64,000 nucleotides of DNA from Pseudomonadota bacterium (lineage in GTDB: Bacteria; Pseudomonadota; Alphaproteobacteria; Acetobacterales; Acetobacteraceae). Location of the stretch: NCBI GenBank assembly GCA_021798575.1, contig JAJZGI010000003.1, forward strand, positions 1 through 64,000. The letters are read 5' to 3'. This document shows, in pieces, positions 16,986 to 26,144 of the stretch (within the stretch, counting starts at the first letter, position 1; each line of letters begins with the position of its first letter). A program made the translations under genes and the position numbers. A model generated the notes under the pieces. The model made no database searches, was not told the DNA's origin, and saw only the letters and a program-made list of their open reading frames with translations.

Positions 16986-17042
16986 CTCGCCGCGAGGCGA
17001 GTCACGGAGGAAATTATGGAGAATCAAAATCATGGAAAATAG
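16986..17042 (+). promoter_or_regulatory. Leader stem and short leader frame before oxlT-like gene
   Basis: A hairpin pairs CTCGCC (16986-16991) with GGCGAG (16996-17001). It is followed by a good GGAGG (17006-17010) placed 5 bases before an ATG at 17016 that encodes only M-E-N-Q-N-H-G-K and stops at 17040-17042. That stop overlaps the antiporter start at 17032, which has only a weak ribosome site of its own. This arrangement suggests translational coupling through a leader peptide, though it may be chance. Confidence 0.35.
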
Positions 17043-18336
17043 TATGAGTACCCCTGGGGCCGCGGGTTCCGGCAATCTGAGGTGGCGTCAGCTCGCGCTG
17101 GGCGTCGTCTGCATGGTGATGATCGCCAATCTGCAATATGGCTGGACGCTGTTTGTTCTGCCGCTCCACGCCGCCCATGGCTGGACCGTGGCCGATATCC
17201 AATTCTCCTTTGCCCTGTTCATCGCGCTCGAGACCTGGGTGACCCCGCTGGATGGCTGGATCGCCGATACGCTGGGGCCGAAATGGGGTCCGCGCACGGT
17301 GATGGGCGCCGGCGGAATTCTGGTCGCAGTGGGCTGGATGCTGGACGGTGCGGCGACGACCCTGCCGATGCTTTATCTGGGTGGCGCAGTAACGGGCTTT
17401 GGCGCCGGCGCGGTGTACACCACGGCGGTGGGCAACGCGACCAAATGGTTCAAGGATCGCCGGGGCCTCGCCGTTGGCTACACCGCCGCCGGGTTTGGCG
17501 CCGGAGCGGCGCTCACCATCATCCCCATCCGCATGGTTCTGGCGAGCAGCGGTGTCTCCGCGACGTTTTTCTGGTTCGGGCTGATCCAGGGTGGGGTGAT
17601 CCTCGTGGTCTCGCAATTCATTCGCGCGCCATACCCGGGTGAAGCCCCGGCGGTGACGGCGGTCAAGGTGCACCAGTCCACGCACAGCAGAACATCGGCC
17701 GAGATGCTACGCACGCCGTTGTTCTATGTGCTCTACCTGCTGTTCCTGATGATGGCGGCGGGTGGGCTGATGGCATCCGCCAACCTCGCTGCCATCGCCA
17801 AATCCTACGGCGTGTCCAATGCGGTGATCTTCCTCGGCGCGTCCGCGTTGTCGGTCGGGCTCATCTTCGCCAACATCATGAATGGTGTGGCGCGGCCGTT
17901 TTTCGGTTGGGTGTCGGACAATATCGGCCATTCCAACACGATGGCGATCGCGTTCGGCTTGGGTGCCGTCGCCTATTATCTGATGACGGTGTTCGGCCAT
18001 AACCCCTGGGGGTTTGTGTTCTTCGCCGGTCTCATCTTTCTGTGTTGGGGCGAGATATTCAGCCTCTTTCCGGCGATGTGCACGGATCTCTTCGGCCAGA
18101 AGCACGCGACCACCAACCTGTCGTTCCTCTACACCTCGAAAGGCGTGGCCGGATTCCTCGTCCCGGTCGGCACCTACGTCGTGACCAGGACGCATGACTG
18201 GAGCAATGTGCTGCTGCTGGTAATGGCGATCAATATCGTCGCGGTGTTCCTGGTGTTCCTGGTGCTTCGCCCCGCCGAGAAACGCTTCCAGGAGCGGGAG
18301 GAGAGCATGGAGATGAACCAGGGAGTTGCCGAGTAA
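17032..18336 (+). CDS. MFS antiporter, oxalate/formate type (OxlT-like)
   Basis: The 434-residue membrane protein has about 12 hydrophobic segments and the MFS loop motif G-W-I-A-D-T-L-G-P-K-W after helix 2. Its start L-Q-Y-G-W-T-L-F-V-L-P and segments such as A-V-Y-T-T-A-V-G-N and F-G-W-V-S-D-N-I-G match oxalate/formate antiporters of the OFA family. These trade external oxalate for formate. The C-terminus is charged and cytoplasmic. Two starts are possible, 17032 and 17044; 17032 overlaps a short leader frame. Pairing with frc supports oxalate uptake and formate export. Other OFA substrates exist, so I leave the gene symbol blank. Confidence 0.8.
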   Translation: MENSMSTPGAAGSGNLRWRQLALGVVCMVMIANLQYGWTLFVLPLHAAHGWTVADIQFSFALFIALETWVTPLDGWIADTLGPKWGPRTVMGAGGILVAVGWMLDGAATTLPMLYLGGAVTGFGAGAVYTTAVGNATKWFKDRRGLAVGYTAAGFGAGAALTIIPIRMVLASSGVSATFFWFGLIQGGVILVVSQFIRAPYPGEAPAVTAVKVHQSTHSRTSAEMLRTPLFYVLYLLFLMMAAGGLMASANLAAIAKSYGVSNAVIFLGASALSVGLIFANIMNGVARPFFGWVSDNIGHSNTMAIAFGLGAVAYYLMTVFGHNPWGFVFFAGLIFLCWGEIFSLFPAMCTDLFGQKHATTNLSFLYTSKGVAGFLVPVGTYVVTRTHDWSNVLLLVMAINIVAVFLVFLVLRPAEKRFQEREESMEMNQGVAE

Positions 18337-18396
18337 AGTTATAGACTTTTGACCTGGGTGATCGTACCCTGGTCGAGCGCTTAACAAGCCGAGAGA

Positions 18397-18439
18397 GCTC
18401 AATCGCCAGGATTTTTGCCGCGAACGATTGAGCTTTTTT
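18397..18439 (+). terminator. Rho-independent terminator after the antiporter gene
   Basis: GCTCAATCG (18397-18405) and CGATTGAGC (18425-18433) form a nine-pair stem around a 19-base loop and run directly into six T residues (18434-18439). It lies 60 bases after the antiporter stop and ends that transcript before the beta-propeller gene. Confidence 0.75.
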
Positions 18440-18497
18440 CGGGACTAACTTCACAGCCCAATCAGGCTGTGTCGAAATTACAACAAACGGGAGAGAA

Positions 18498-19529
18498 ATG
18501 ATGCATAACGTAAAGAAACTTGCCGGTGCCGCGCTGCTGAGCGCGCTGATGTCTGGGGTCGCTTTTGCCAGCCCGTCCTACACCTTCAAGCTCGTCGATA
18601 AAATTCCACTGCCGACCAAGCCTGGCCATGGAGACTGGGTTTCTTTCGATCCGGGCAATAACGATGTGTATGTCTCGCTGAACGGTGCCGGCATGTCGGT
18701 GATCGATACCAAGACCAACAAGGTCATCCACACCTTCATGAATATCGCCTCACCGAACACCATGACGTTCGATGCCAATTATGTTTATGAGACAGCCGCT
18801 GCCGGCCCGGGTGCGGGCATGCAGAACCAGATCATCGTGATCGACAAGAAAACCTGGACGGTTGTGGATCAGGTGACGACCAAAGGCACATCACCGGATG
18901 GTATCTTCATCGATCCGGCGAATAACGACCTCTATGTGGTCTCAGATGATGACAACTGGATCGAGGTCTACACCACCGGCGCCCACCCAACCTTCATCAA
19001 GAAATTTGCGCTCTATCCGTCCAATCCGGTGTCGGGCCCGGATGTCGCCAATCTGTTCAACGGCACGATCTACGCGACGGACGACGCCTGGGTTGTCCAG
19101 GTGAACCCGAATACCGGGGCGATCGGCACCAAGATGAACTACAACTTCAAGCTCAATAAATTTGGCGGCACGAAGGATATGTTCTGGGACAAGATGCATA
19201 ACGCCGTATGGGTTGCGACCACCAACCCCAAGGCGGCGGGCATGATGATCGTGAACCCGACGACTCTCGCGATTGAGAAGAAGCTGCCGGAGACGAGTGG
19301 TGTGGATGCCGTGGCATGGGACAGGAAGCTCGGGCTGGTCTATGCGTTTGAGGGCGCAACGCCGGGCTTCGATGTGTATTCGATCGCCGATGAAAAACGG
19401 ATTGCGACAGTGAAAACCGGCATGAAGAAACCGACACATTCCGGCGCCGTCGATCCAGCCACACACATGATCTACGCCTATGCGGGCGGCGATGCCGCAA
19501 TGTATGTGTATCAGCCCGTCGCGAACTAG
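18498..19529 (+). CDS. Secreted beta-propeller protein, YncE-like
   Basis: The 343-residue protein has a clear signal peptide (to about A-F-A-S at residue 25). It then shows repeated propeller blades with the pattern V-I-D-T-K-T-N-K-V-I-H-T, I-V-I-D-K-K-T-W-T-V-V-D-Q, D-P-A-N-N-D-L-Y-V-V-S and I-V-N-P-T-T-L-A-I-E. Such YVTN/YncE-like propellers are periplasmic or secreted and usually bind rather than catalyse. Ribosome site GGGAGAG precedes ATG 18498. A terminator before and after makes it a one-gene unit. A role beside the oxalate transporter is possible but not shown. Confidence 0.82.
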   Translation: MMHNVKKLAGAALLSALMSGVAFASPSYTFKLVDKIPLPTKPGHGDWVSFDPGNNDVYVSLNGAGMSVIDTKTNKVIHTFMNIASPNTMTFDANYVYETAAAGPGAGMQNQIIVIDKKTWTVVDQVTTKGTSPDGIFIDPANNDLYVVSDDDNWIEVYTTGAHPTFIKKFALYPSNPVSGPDVANLFNGTIYATDDAWVVQVNPNTGAIGTKMNYNFKLNKFGGTKDMFWDKMHNAVWVATTNPKAAGMMIVNPTTLAIEKKLPETSGVDAVAWDRKLGLVYAFEGATPGFDVYSIADEKRIATVKTGMKKPTHSGAVDPATHMIYAYAGGDAAMYVYQPVAN

Positions 19530-19546
19530 ACGACGTTTGAATGCTG

Positions 19547-19582
19547 GCCGACGGCGTGTCTCGTACCCGCCGTCGGCTTTTT
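19547..19582 (+). terminator. Rho-independent terminator after the beta-propeller gene
   Basis: GCCGACGGCG (19547-19556) pairs with CGCCGTCGGC (19568-19577) across an 11-base loop, followed by five T residues. It starts 18 bases after the stop codon. Confidence 0.85.
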
Positions 19583-19769
19583 CAAAAACAACGGGTGCAA
19601 ACACCCGGAAGTCCCGGGGAAGAATTGTTGCCGACATGAGAGTTTTGACAACACTACGCGCGGCTGAAAGCCACGCAACATTCCGCTTCAGGGGAAGTTT
19701 TCCTCCCTGTCTCCTCGCTTTGAATGTTAGAGACATGTCGTTTGTCGCGCTGAGAGCGGGGAACTAGCC

Positions 19770-21167
19770 ATGGAAATACGAAATCTTGCGCGTGTAAACG
19801 TGTTTTTGCTGGCCGTAGCCCTCACCGGGTGTGCCACCTACCGGCCCGACCCCCTGGCCACGACCCCCAACCTCGCGCCCAGCGTCGCGGCGCTCGACCT
19901 GTATGTTCCACCCGTTACGGCTGGCGGATCGCCACAAATATTGCACGCCGGACAGGCGTTTTCGATCGATCAGATCGGCCTGCTGGCTATCCTGAACGAC
20001 CCTGATCTCGGGGCGGAATATGGCCAGGCGGAGCAGGCGCGCGCCGCGATGATCACGGCCACGATGCTGCCCAACCCGCAGCTTGGTTTCTCGCCGATGG
20101 CGCTGCTCGGCGGCCCGGCGGTGACGCCGTCCTACGCGGTCTCGCTCTCTGAGGATATCACGTCGCTGATCACCTACCGGCCACGGGCAGCGGCGGCGCG
20201 GGCGGAGTTCGGTTCGGCGAACGCCGAGCTGCTCTGGCAGGAGTGGCAGGTGGCGCAGCAGGCGCGGCTGCTCGCGGTGGATATCTACGGATCGGACCTT
20301 GAAATCCGGGACCGCGCGCAGGAACTCTCATTATTAACCCAGGAGATCGCCCAGGTTAACCAGGCCGCGAATGAAGGTAATCTCGACCTCACGGCCGAGG
20401 CGCCGCTGAATGCGGCTGAGGCCGTCGCGCAATCCACCCTGGCGGCGGCGCGCCTGGCACGCCTGCAATCATGGCAGAGCCTGGACGCACTGCTTGGTTT
20501 GCAGCCCTCTGTCCGGTTTACCATCCTCAGGCCGGAGGTCGCCAGCCTGCCTGCGAATCTGACGCCGTTTATGGCAACGCTGGCGGAGCGCAGGCCGGAT
20601 ATCGTGGCGCTGCAATTTGGCTATCATTCCGCCGATGAGCAGGTGCGTGCCGCCGTGCTGGCGCAGTTTCCCGCCCTCTCGTTCGGGCCGTCATATGGTG
20701 TTGATACGTCAGACGTCAGATCCATTGGGCCGCAACTGACGATGGATCTGCCGATTTTCAACCGCAACCAGGGCGGCATCGCCGCTGCCGATGCGACGCG
20801 TGACGTACTGCACACGCAGTACCAGGCAGAGTTGGACAGCACAGAGGGCACCGTCGCCTCATTGCAGACGAACATCGCCGCACTGCGGGAGGATTTAAAG
20901 CAGGCGCATGCTGCCATGGGCAATGCGCAGCAGACCTCGGCCAGCGCGCAGAATGCCTACGCCCAGGGCAGTCTCGATCAGCTCGCACTGGCGGACTATG
21001 AGACGACGGCGCTCGAGAGGGAGCTGGATGTCATCAGCTACCAGACGCAGATCACAACCGACCAGCTCGCGCTCGAGATCGAGCTCGGGCTTGGTCTGCC
21101 GCAAACACGAATCGCCCCGATTGCAAATTCGGGTAACGCCCCTACTCACCAGGTGATGCACTCATGA
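19770..21167 (+). CDS. TolC-family outer-membrane efflux lipoprotein (RND)
   Basis: Outer-membrane channel of a tripartite RND pump. The 465-residue protein opens with a lipoprotein signal whose lipobox is L-T-G-C-A-T (Cys about residue 22). It then has the TolC-like alternation of helical coiled-coil and beta segments, with L-N-D-P-D-L, A-E-A-P-L-N-A-A and E-R-R-P-D-I-V-A-L motifs seen in NodT-type OMFs. It is the first gene of a three-gene operon: its stop overlaps the next start (ATGA). Substrate class cannot be told from sequence. ATG 19770 follows only a weak ribosome site. Confidence 0.9.
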   Translation: MEIRNLARVNVFLLAVALTGCATYRPDPLATTPNLAPSVAALDLYVPPVTAGGSPQILHAGQAFSIDQIGLLAILNDPDLGAEYGQAEQARAAMITATMLPNPQLGFSPMALLGGPAVTPSYAVSLSEDITSLITYRPRAAAARAEFGSANAELLWQEWQVAQQARLLAVDIYGSDLEIRDRAQELSLLTQEIAQVNQAANEGNLDLTAEAPLNAAEAVAQSTLAAARLARLQSWQSLDALLGLQPSVRFTILRPEVASLPANLTPFMATLAERRPDIVALQFGYHSADEQVRAAVLAQFPALSFGPSYGVDTSDVRSIGPQLTMDLPIFNRNQGGIAAADATRDVLHTQYQAELDSTEGTVASLQTNIAALREDLKQAHAAMGNAQQTSASAQNAYAQGSLDQLALADYETTALERELDVISYQTQITTDQLALEIELGLGLPQTRIAPIANSGNAPTHQVMHS

Positions 21168-22207
21168 AAACTGGATTTTTATTACCTCTCGCCGCCGGAT
21201 TTCTCCTGAGCGCAGGCGTGGCCGCAACCGCCGATGACGCGCCCAGCGCCCTCGTCAAGCTCACGCCGCTGGTGCGGGGCAGCCTGCCGGAGATTCTCAC
21301 GGTCTATGGCAGCGTCGGCACGGCCTCATCCGCGCGCCAGACGCTCATGGCGCCGATCCAGGCGGAGGTCTCGGATGTCTATGTTCGCAATGGCTCGCTG
21401 GTGCCCGCCGGCGCACCTTTGATGAAGCTGATGCCAAGCCCGGCCAGCCAATCCGCTTATATCCAGGCGGATTCCGCGCTCAACCTCGCCACTCAGCTTA
21501 CGCAGCGGACCCGTTCGCTGGTCGCGGGTCATCTGGCGACCGATGAACAATTGTTTCAGGCGGAGAATAATGAGGCCAATGCCCGCGCGACACTGAACAT
21601 GCTGAAGGCGCAAGGCGCTGAGGGGTCGAATGTATTGAGCGCGCCGTTCCCGGCCATCGTGACGACCGTCAGCGTCACCCCGGGGGCGATCGTCGCGCAG
21701 GGCGACGGGTTGGTCGAGCTCGCGCGCCCTAACCAGCTTCAGCTCCAGGTCGGCGTGATTCCTGATAAAGCGCTGCTGATCAAGCAGGGAGACAAGGTTG
21801 AGCTGACGCCGATCGGCGGAGGCTCATCGATCGCCGGAAAGGTGGTGTTCCGCGGCTCGCTGGTGGATGCGGCGGACGGTCTGGTTCCGGTTGGCGTGAG
21901 CGTGCCAGAGGGTCAGGCGTTGTTGGGCGAGATGTTCGAGGCGGATATCACGATCGCCAAGATCACGGGCTATCTCGTGCCCCATAGTGCGGTTCTCGTG
22001 GATGACACAGGCCAGACCTATATCGTCCAGGACCATGCGATGACGGCGAAGGTGGTGAACGTGAAGGTGCTGGGCTCCAGCGCGAACCACGATATTGTCA
22101 GCGGGCCGCTGCTGGCCGGCGCGCCGGTCATCCTCGCCGGAAATTATCAGTTGAACGATGGCGACGCCATCAGACTTTCCAACTCCAAAGAGGGTAATGG
22201 CCAGTGA
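21164..22207 (+). CDS. RND efflux periplasmic adaptor (membrane fusion protein)
   Basis: A 347-residue HlyD/AcrA-like adaptor: signal peptide to about A-A-T-A, then a barrel-sandwich half (Q-T-L-M-A-P-I-Q-A-E-V-S-D-V-Y-V-R-N-G-S-L-V-P-A-G), a helical hairpin rich in Gln and Asn, the returning lipoyl half (S-A-P-F-P-A-I-V-T-T-V-S-V-T-P-G), and a beta-barrel. It bridges the inner-membrane pump and the outer channel. Its start overlaps the OMF stop, and its end overlaps the pump gene start. No metal-binding N-terminal Met/His tract typical of CusB-like adaptors was seen. Confidence 0.88.
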   Translation: MKTGFLLPLAAGFLLSAGVAATADDAPSALVKLTPLVRGSLPEILTVYGSVGTASSARQTLMAPIQAEVSDVYVRNGSLVPAGAPLMKLMPSPASQSAYIQADSALNLATQLTQRTRSLVAGHLATDEQLFQAENNEANARATLNMLKAQGAEGSNVLSAPFPAIVTTVSVTPGAIVAQGDGLVELARPNQLQLQVGVIPDKALLIKQGDKVELTPIGGGSSIAGKVVFRGSLVDAADGLVPVGVSVPEGQALLGEMFEADITIAKITGYLVPHSAVLVDDTGQTYIVQDHAMTAKVVNVKVLGSSANHDIVSGPLLAGAPVILAGNYQLNDGDAIRLSNSKEGNGQ

Positions 22208-25200
22208 GTTTCGTTGATTGGGTTGAGCACCATCGCCGTTCACTCATTTTCATCGCGGTCGCGCTGACGCTGGCGGGCATGTACGCCGCCACGGCGATGC
22301 CCGCCGGGTTGTTCCCGGTCGTCAGCTTCCCGCGCGTGCGCATCGAGGTCTCCTCCGGCAACCGGCCGCCACGCCAACAGTTGCTGGATGTCACCGTGCC
22401 GATCGAGGCGACGCTGCGCGGCATTCCCCACGCCACGGACGTCGAATCGACAACGTCGCGCGGCAGCACGGAAATTTTTGTGGATTTTCCGTGGGGTACC
22501 AACATGAACTTCGCCCTGCTGGGAGTGCAGTCGGCGATCTCGCAGATCCTGCCGGACCTGCCCGCGGGCACCTCCTTCCAGGCGATCCAGATGCGGCCGA
22601 ACGTGCTGATGCCGTTCTCCTCATACTCGCTGACCTCCAACACCGTCTCGCAGATCAACCTGCTGAACATCGCGCAGTACCAGATCGCGCCGATGCTCTC
22701 GGGCATTCGCGGAATCTCCGAAGTCGGCACGCTGGGCGGGCAGACAAAGGAGATCGAGGTCAAGCTCGACCCCTCCAAGCTCAAATCATTCGGGCTGACG
22801 CTCGCCGATGTTTCGGCGGCGATTCAGTCCGAGAATACGCTGCAAGCTGTGGGCCAGATGGAGGACAACGACCTGCTCTATTTGATGATCGAGAACAATG
22901 GTTTCACGAGCATCAAGTCGGTTCGCGATGTTACGCTGAAGACGCCGAGCAACGGAATCGTTCGCCTGACGGATCTGGGCTCGGTGACAGAGGGCGTGGT
23001 TCCCCAGCAGTTGCTGGTGGAGGACCAGGGCAAACCGTCGGTTGAGATCAACGTCTACCAGCAGGCGAACGCGAACTCGATCACGCTGCAGAACAAGGTC
23101 GCGGCGGCGTTGGCCAAGTTCATGAAGACACAGCCAAAGTCGGTGCATCTGGTGAAATGGTACGACCAGACCCAGTTGGTGCGGGATTCCGCAACCGCGG
23201 TCGAGGAGGCGATTCTCATCGGCCTGCTCCTGGCGGCGGGCGTGCTGTTGTTCTTCCTGCGCAACTGGCAGGCGACGCTGGTCGCCATGCTGGTAGTGCC
23301 GATGTCCATGCTGATCACCGTGCTGCTGCTCTTTGTCCTTGGCATGTCCTTCAACATCATGACCCTTGGTGGGTTGGCGGCCGCAGTCGGGCTGTTGATC
23401 GACGATGTGATCGTGATGATCGAGCAGATCGCACGGCGTGCGGGTGCGGGCGATCTCGCCAACCCGCAGGCCACCGTGCTGCTCTCGGCGAAGGAATTTT
23501 TGAAACCGCTGACAGGCTCCAGCCTGGCTACCATCATCATCTTCATACCGCTCGCGTTCCTGGATGGTGTCACGGGGGCTTTTTTCCGCTTCCTGTCATT
23601 AACCGTGGCCACGGCCTTGATCATCTCGTTCCTTCTCACGGCCTTCACGGTGCCGCTGCTGGCCCGGTCCCTGATCAATTTCAATAAATGGCACGACCCT
23701 GACCACGGCAAGGAGACGTGGCTGAAGCGCACGCACGGAAACATCCTGAAAAGACTGTTCGCGCGTCCCATTTTCATCGCGGTTGGCGTGCTCTTCATGG
23801 TCTTGATCGGGTATGTCGGCTACGCGCATGTCGGCTCGGGCTTCCTGCCGAGGATGGACGAAGGCGGCTTCGTTTTTAACTATCAGACCAACCCGGGAAC
23901 GTCCCTGGCGGAGAGCAACCGTGAACTGCACCAGGTCGAGCAGATTCTGAAACACGACCCGGATGTCGCGGCCTTCTCGCGCCGCACCGGCGCGGGCCTG
24001 GGTGGCGACCTCAATGAGCCGAACCAAGGGGATATTTATGTTCGCCTGATTCCAGCCAGCAAACGGGTTGGAATCTGGAAGGTGATGGACCGTATCACCA
24101 ATGAGGTTAATGCGCAGGTTCCGGGAGTCGATTTCAGTATCGACCAGCTCCTGGGTGACACGATCGGCGACATGGTGGGCAGACCGTCGCCCGTCGTCAT
24201 CAACCTCAGCGCGGTAGACCCGGCGGTCTTGGGAGACGTCGCCAATGATGTCGCGAACGCCATCAGCAATGTGCGCGGTGTCGATCCATCCTCCGTGAAT
24301 AATGGCGTGGTACCGGCGGGCGACGCGCTGGAGATCCACGTGGACCCGGCAGCGGCGGCGCTGGAGGGCATGACGCCGGCGGATATCGAGACGCAGGCCA
24401 ACGCCTATTTTTATGGGAGTGTTCCCACACAGTATCTCGGCACGGTCCAGGATGTCGGTGTGCGCGTCATGATCAAAACACCGCATGGCATATTGCGCCG
24501 ACGGGATATTCTGAATGTTCCCATCAGCGCGCCCAACGGCCACATCTTCCCCTTGGGCCAGGTCGCGAAGGTGCGGTTCGTGGCGGGTCAGCCTGAGTTG
24601 ACGCGGGATAATCTCGCGCAGATTGTCTCGGTCACCGCGTCGATTTCAGGGCGGGACCTGGGCAGCACCATCGGGGCGATCAAACAGGTGTTGAACAAGC
24701 CGGGCCTGCTGCCCAAGGGCGTCAGCTACACGCTGGGCGGGCTCTATAAACAGCAGCAGATCGCCTTCGAGGGGATGATCAAGGTGTTCGCCGCGGCGAT
24801 GATGGCGGAAATTATTCTGCTGCTGTTTTTATATGAGCGATATATCCTGCCGGTCATCATCCTGGCCACGTCGGTCCTCTCAACCGGGGCGGTGTTCGTC
24901 GGGCTGTGGCTCACCGGAGTCGAGCTCAACATCACCGCCATGATGGGGATGGTGATGATTTTGGGCATCGCAACCGAGATGGCTATTTTCTACGTCTCGG
25001 AATATCAGGAGCTGGAAAAAACGGTCCCTCCCCGTCAGGCGCTCTATGATGCCGCGCTCAACCGGCTCCGTCCCATCGCCATGAGCACGCTGGCGATGAT
25101 CCTGGCGCTCCTGCCGCTGGCGATGGCGATTGGTGGTGCGGGCGACCAGATGCAGCAGCCGTTGGCGATCGCGATCATCGCCGGGATCATCGTGCAGCTG

Positions 25201-25257
25201 CCGATGGTGCTGCTGGCAATGCCGGTTCTCATCAGCTTCACGCTCAAACGGGAGTAG
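22204..25257 (+). CDS. RND multidrug/metal efflux pump, inner-membrane transporter
   Basis: The 1017-residue protein has the RND plan: helix 1, periplasmic porter and docking domain, helices 2-6, second loop, helices 8-12. Helix 4 carries the proton-relay pair as G-L-L-I-D-D-V-I-V-M-I-E (about 396-407). Docking and porter segments include L-G-G-Q-T-K-E-I-E-V and the second half has F-L-P-R-M-D-E-G-G-F. It starts at GTG 22204, overlapping the adaptor stop. The pump is more like HAE/CzcA branch members than AcrB. Drug, metal or organic-acid export are all possible; I found no methionine shuttle pattern to claim copper. Confidence 0.9.
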   Translation: MSFVDWVEHHRRSLIFIAVALTLAGMYAATAMPAGLFPVVSFPRVRIEVSSGNRPPRQQLLDVTVPIEATLRGIPHATDVESTTSRGSTEIFVDFPWGTNMNFALLGVQSAISQILPDLPAGTSFQAIQMRPNVLMPFSSYSLTSNTVSQINLLNIAQYQIAPMLSGIRGISEVGTLGGQTKEIEVKLDPSKLKSFGLTLADVSAAIQSENTLQAVGQMEDNDLLYLMIENNGFTSIKSVRDVTLKTPSNGIVRLTDLGSVTEGVVPQQLLVEDQGKPSVEINVYQQANANSITLQNKVAAALAKFMKTQPKSVHLVKWYDQTQLVRDSATAVEEAILIGLLLAAGVLLFFLRNWQATLVAMLVVPMSMLITVLLLFVLGMSFNIMTLGGLAAAVGLLIDDVIVMIEQIARRAGAGDLANPQATVLLSAKEFLKPLTGSSLATIIIFIPLAFLDGVTGAFFRFLSLTVATALIISFLLTAFTVPLLARSLINFNKWHDPDHGKETWLKRTHGNILKRLFARPIFIAVGVLFMVLIGYVGYAHVGSGFLPRMDEGGFVFNYQTNPGTSLAESNRELHQVEQILKHDPDVAAFSRRTGAGLGGDLNEPNQGDIYVRLIPASKRVGIWKVMDRITNEVNAQVPGVDFSIDQLLGDTIGDMVGRPSPVVINLSAVDPAVLGDVANDVANAISNVRGVDPSSVNNGVVPAGDALEIHVDPAAAALEGMTPADIETQANAYFYGSVPTQYLGTVQDVGVRVMIKTPHGILRRRDILNVPISAPNGHIFPLGQVAKVRFVAGQPELTRDNLAQIVSVTASISGRDLGSTIGAIKQVLNKPGLLPKGVSYTLGGLYKQQQIAFEGMIKVFAAAMMAEIILLLFLYERYILPVIILATSVLSTGAVFVGLWLTGVELNITAMMGMVMILGIATEMAIFYVSEYQELEKTVPPRQALYDAALNRLRPIAMSTLAMILALLPLAMAIGGAGDQMQQPLAIAIIAGIIVQLPMVLLAMPVLISFTLKRE

Positions 25258-25357
25258 TATCCCGGCCGGAAAATCTTGCCATCGCTCGAACCCTGAAGCA
25301 TGAAGTTTCGGGACCTCACGCGATCGGGCGCTGGGACGAAAATAAGATGGGGTCGGC

Positions 25358-26044
25358 TTGAGGCAGGGGCTGATGTTGGCGGGGTTGATACTGGGGTTGG
25401 CGGCGCAGGCCGCGCGGGGCGATGTTCCGGTACCCATGGCCTGCGAGGCCGCCGGGCGCGCCGCCGAGCGGGCCGCCAATCTACCGACCAATCTGCTGCT
25501 TTCCATCGGCATGGTGGAGAGCGGGCGCGAGGACCCGCTGAGCGGCCAGATCACCCCCTGGCCCTGGACCGTGAATGCGGATGGCGCCGCGCATTATTTT
25601 GACAATGCAGCCGACGCCGAGGCCTTCGTGCGGCTGGCGGAGGCCTCGGGTGCTGCGGATATCGATGTTGGTTGCTTCCAGATCAGCCTGGAGCACCACC
25701 CGGACGCCTTCGCCACGCTGGAGCAGGCCTTCAGCCCGGTGCGCAATGCCGATTATGCGGCGGCATTCCTAGCCCGGCTGAAGGCTCGAACCGGCGCGTG
25801 GGACACGGCCATCGCCGATTATCACTCCGCCCTGCCCGAACTGGGATTACCCTACCAGCGCCGCGTCCTGGCGGCTTGGCACGGGCTGGGGGATGCGCCG
25901 CCGGGCGTGGATATTTCCTTCAGCGTGCCAGACCCGGTGGTGATCATGCAGTCTCCTGAGGCTCGGCTGGTGCATGTCTATACGCTGGACGACCCCGCAT
26001 CCGCCGGGTTGGCCCCTGGCCTGCCGAGGGTCATCTCCCCCTGA
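25358..26044 (+). CDS. Secreted lysozyme-like (SLT-type) transglycosylase
   Basis: The 228-residue protein has a signal peptide (L-A-G-L-I-L-G-L-A-A-Q-A-A-R-G) and a lysozyme-like domain: L-L-L-S-I-G-M-V-E-S-G-R with the catalytic Glu at about 54, and later D-V-G-C-F-Q-I-S-L-E-H-H. That pairing is typical of lytic transglycosylases that cut peptidoglycan. Start is TTG 25358 or ATG 25373; both lack a strong site. It follows the RND operon by 100 bases. Some alphaproteobacteria make a flagellum-linked SltF enzyme of similar size, but this gene is not with the flagellar cluster, so I leave it general. Confidence 0.75.
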   Translation: MRQGLMLAGLILGLAAQAARGDVPVPMACEAAGRAAERAANLPTNLLLSIGMVESGREDPLSGQITPWPWTVNADGAAHYFDNAADAEAFVRLAEASGAADIDVGCFQISLEHHPDAFATLEQAFSPVRNADYAAAFLARLKARTGAWDTAIADYHSALPELGLPYQRRVLAAWHGLGDAPPGVDISFSVPDPVVIMQSPEARLVHVYTLDDPASAGLAPGLPRVISP

Positions 26045-26144
26045 CCGTCCCGGCGCCAAGTTGACGAAAGTTTAATAAAGACCCAAGCATAGACGCCGTG
26101 GGGAAGAAATTTCTTAAGAATCAACTTTGAGTAGGGAGGTTACT

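Larger units (their letters stand above)
16084..17031 (+). other. Gene-poor 950-base region with palindromic sites
   Basis: Between the leftward ketopantoate reductase-like gene and the rightward antiporter gene no protein could be supported. Short open frames (for example 16469-16672 and 16510-16752) lack good starts and known motifs. The base content is lower in GC than the neighbours. It holds a perfect palindrome at 16488-16497, a near copy at 16757-16766, and a stem before the antiporter ribosome site (separate entries). It may hold control sequences for both divergent units, or a decayed gene. No relic of oxalyl-CoA decarboxylase was recognised. Confidence 0.5.
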
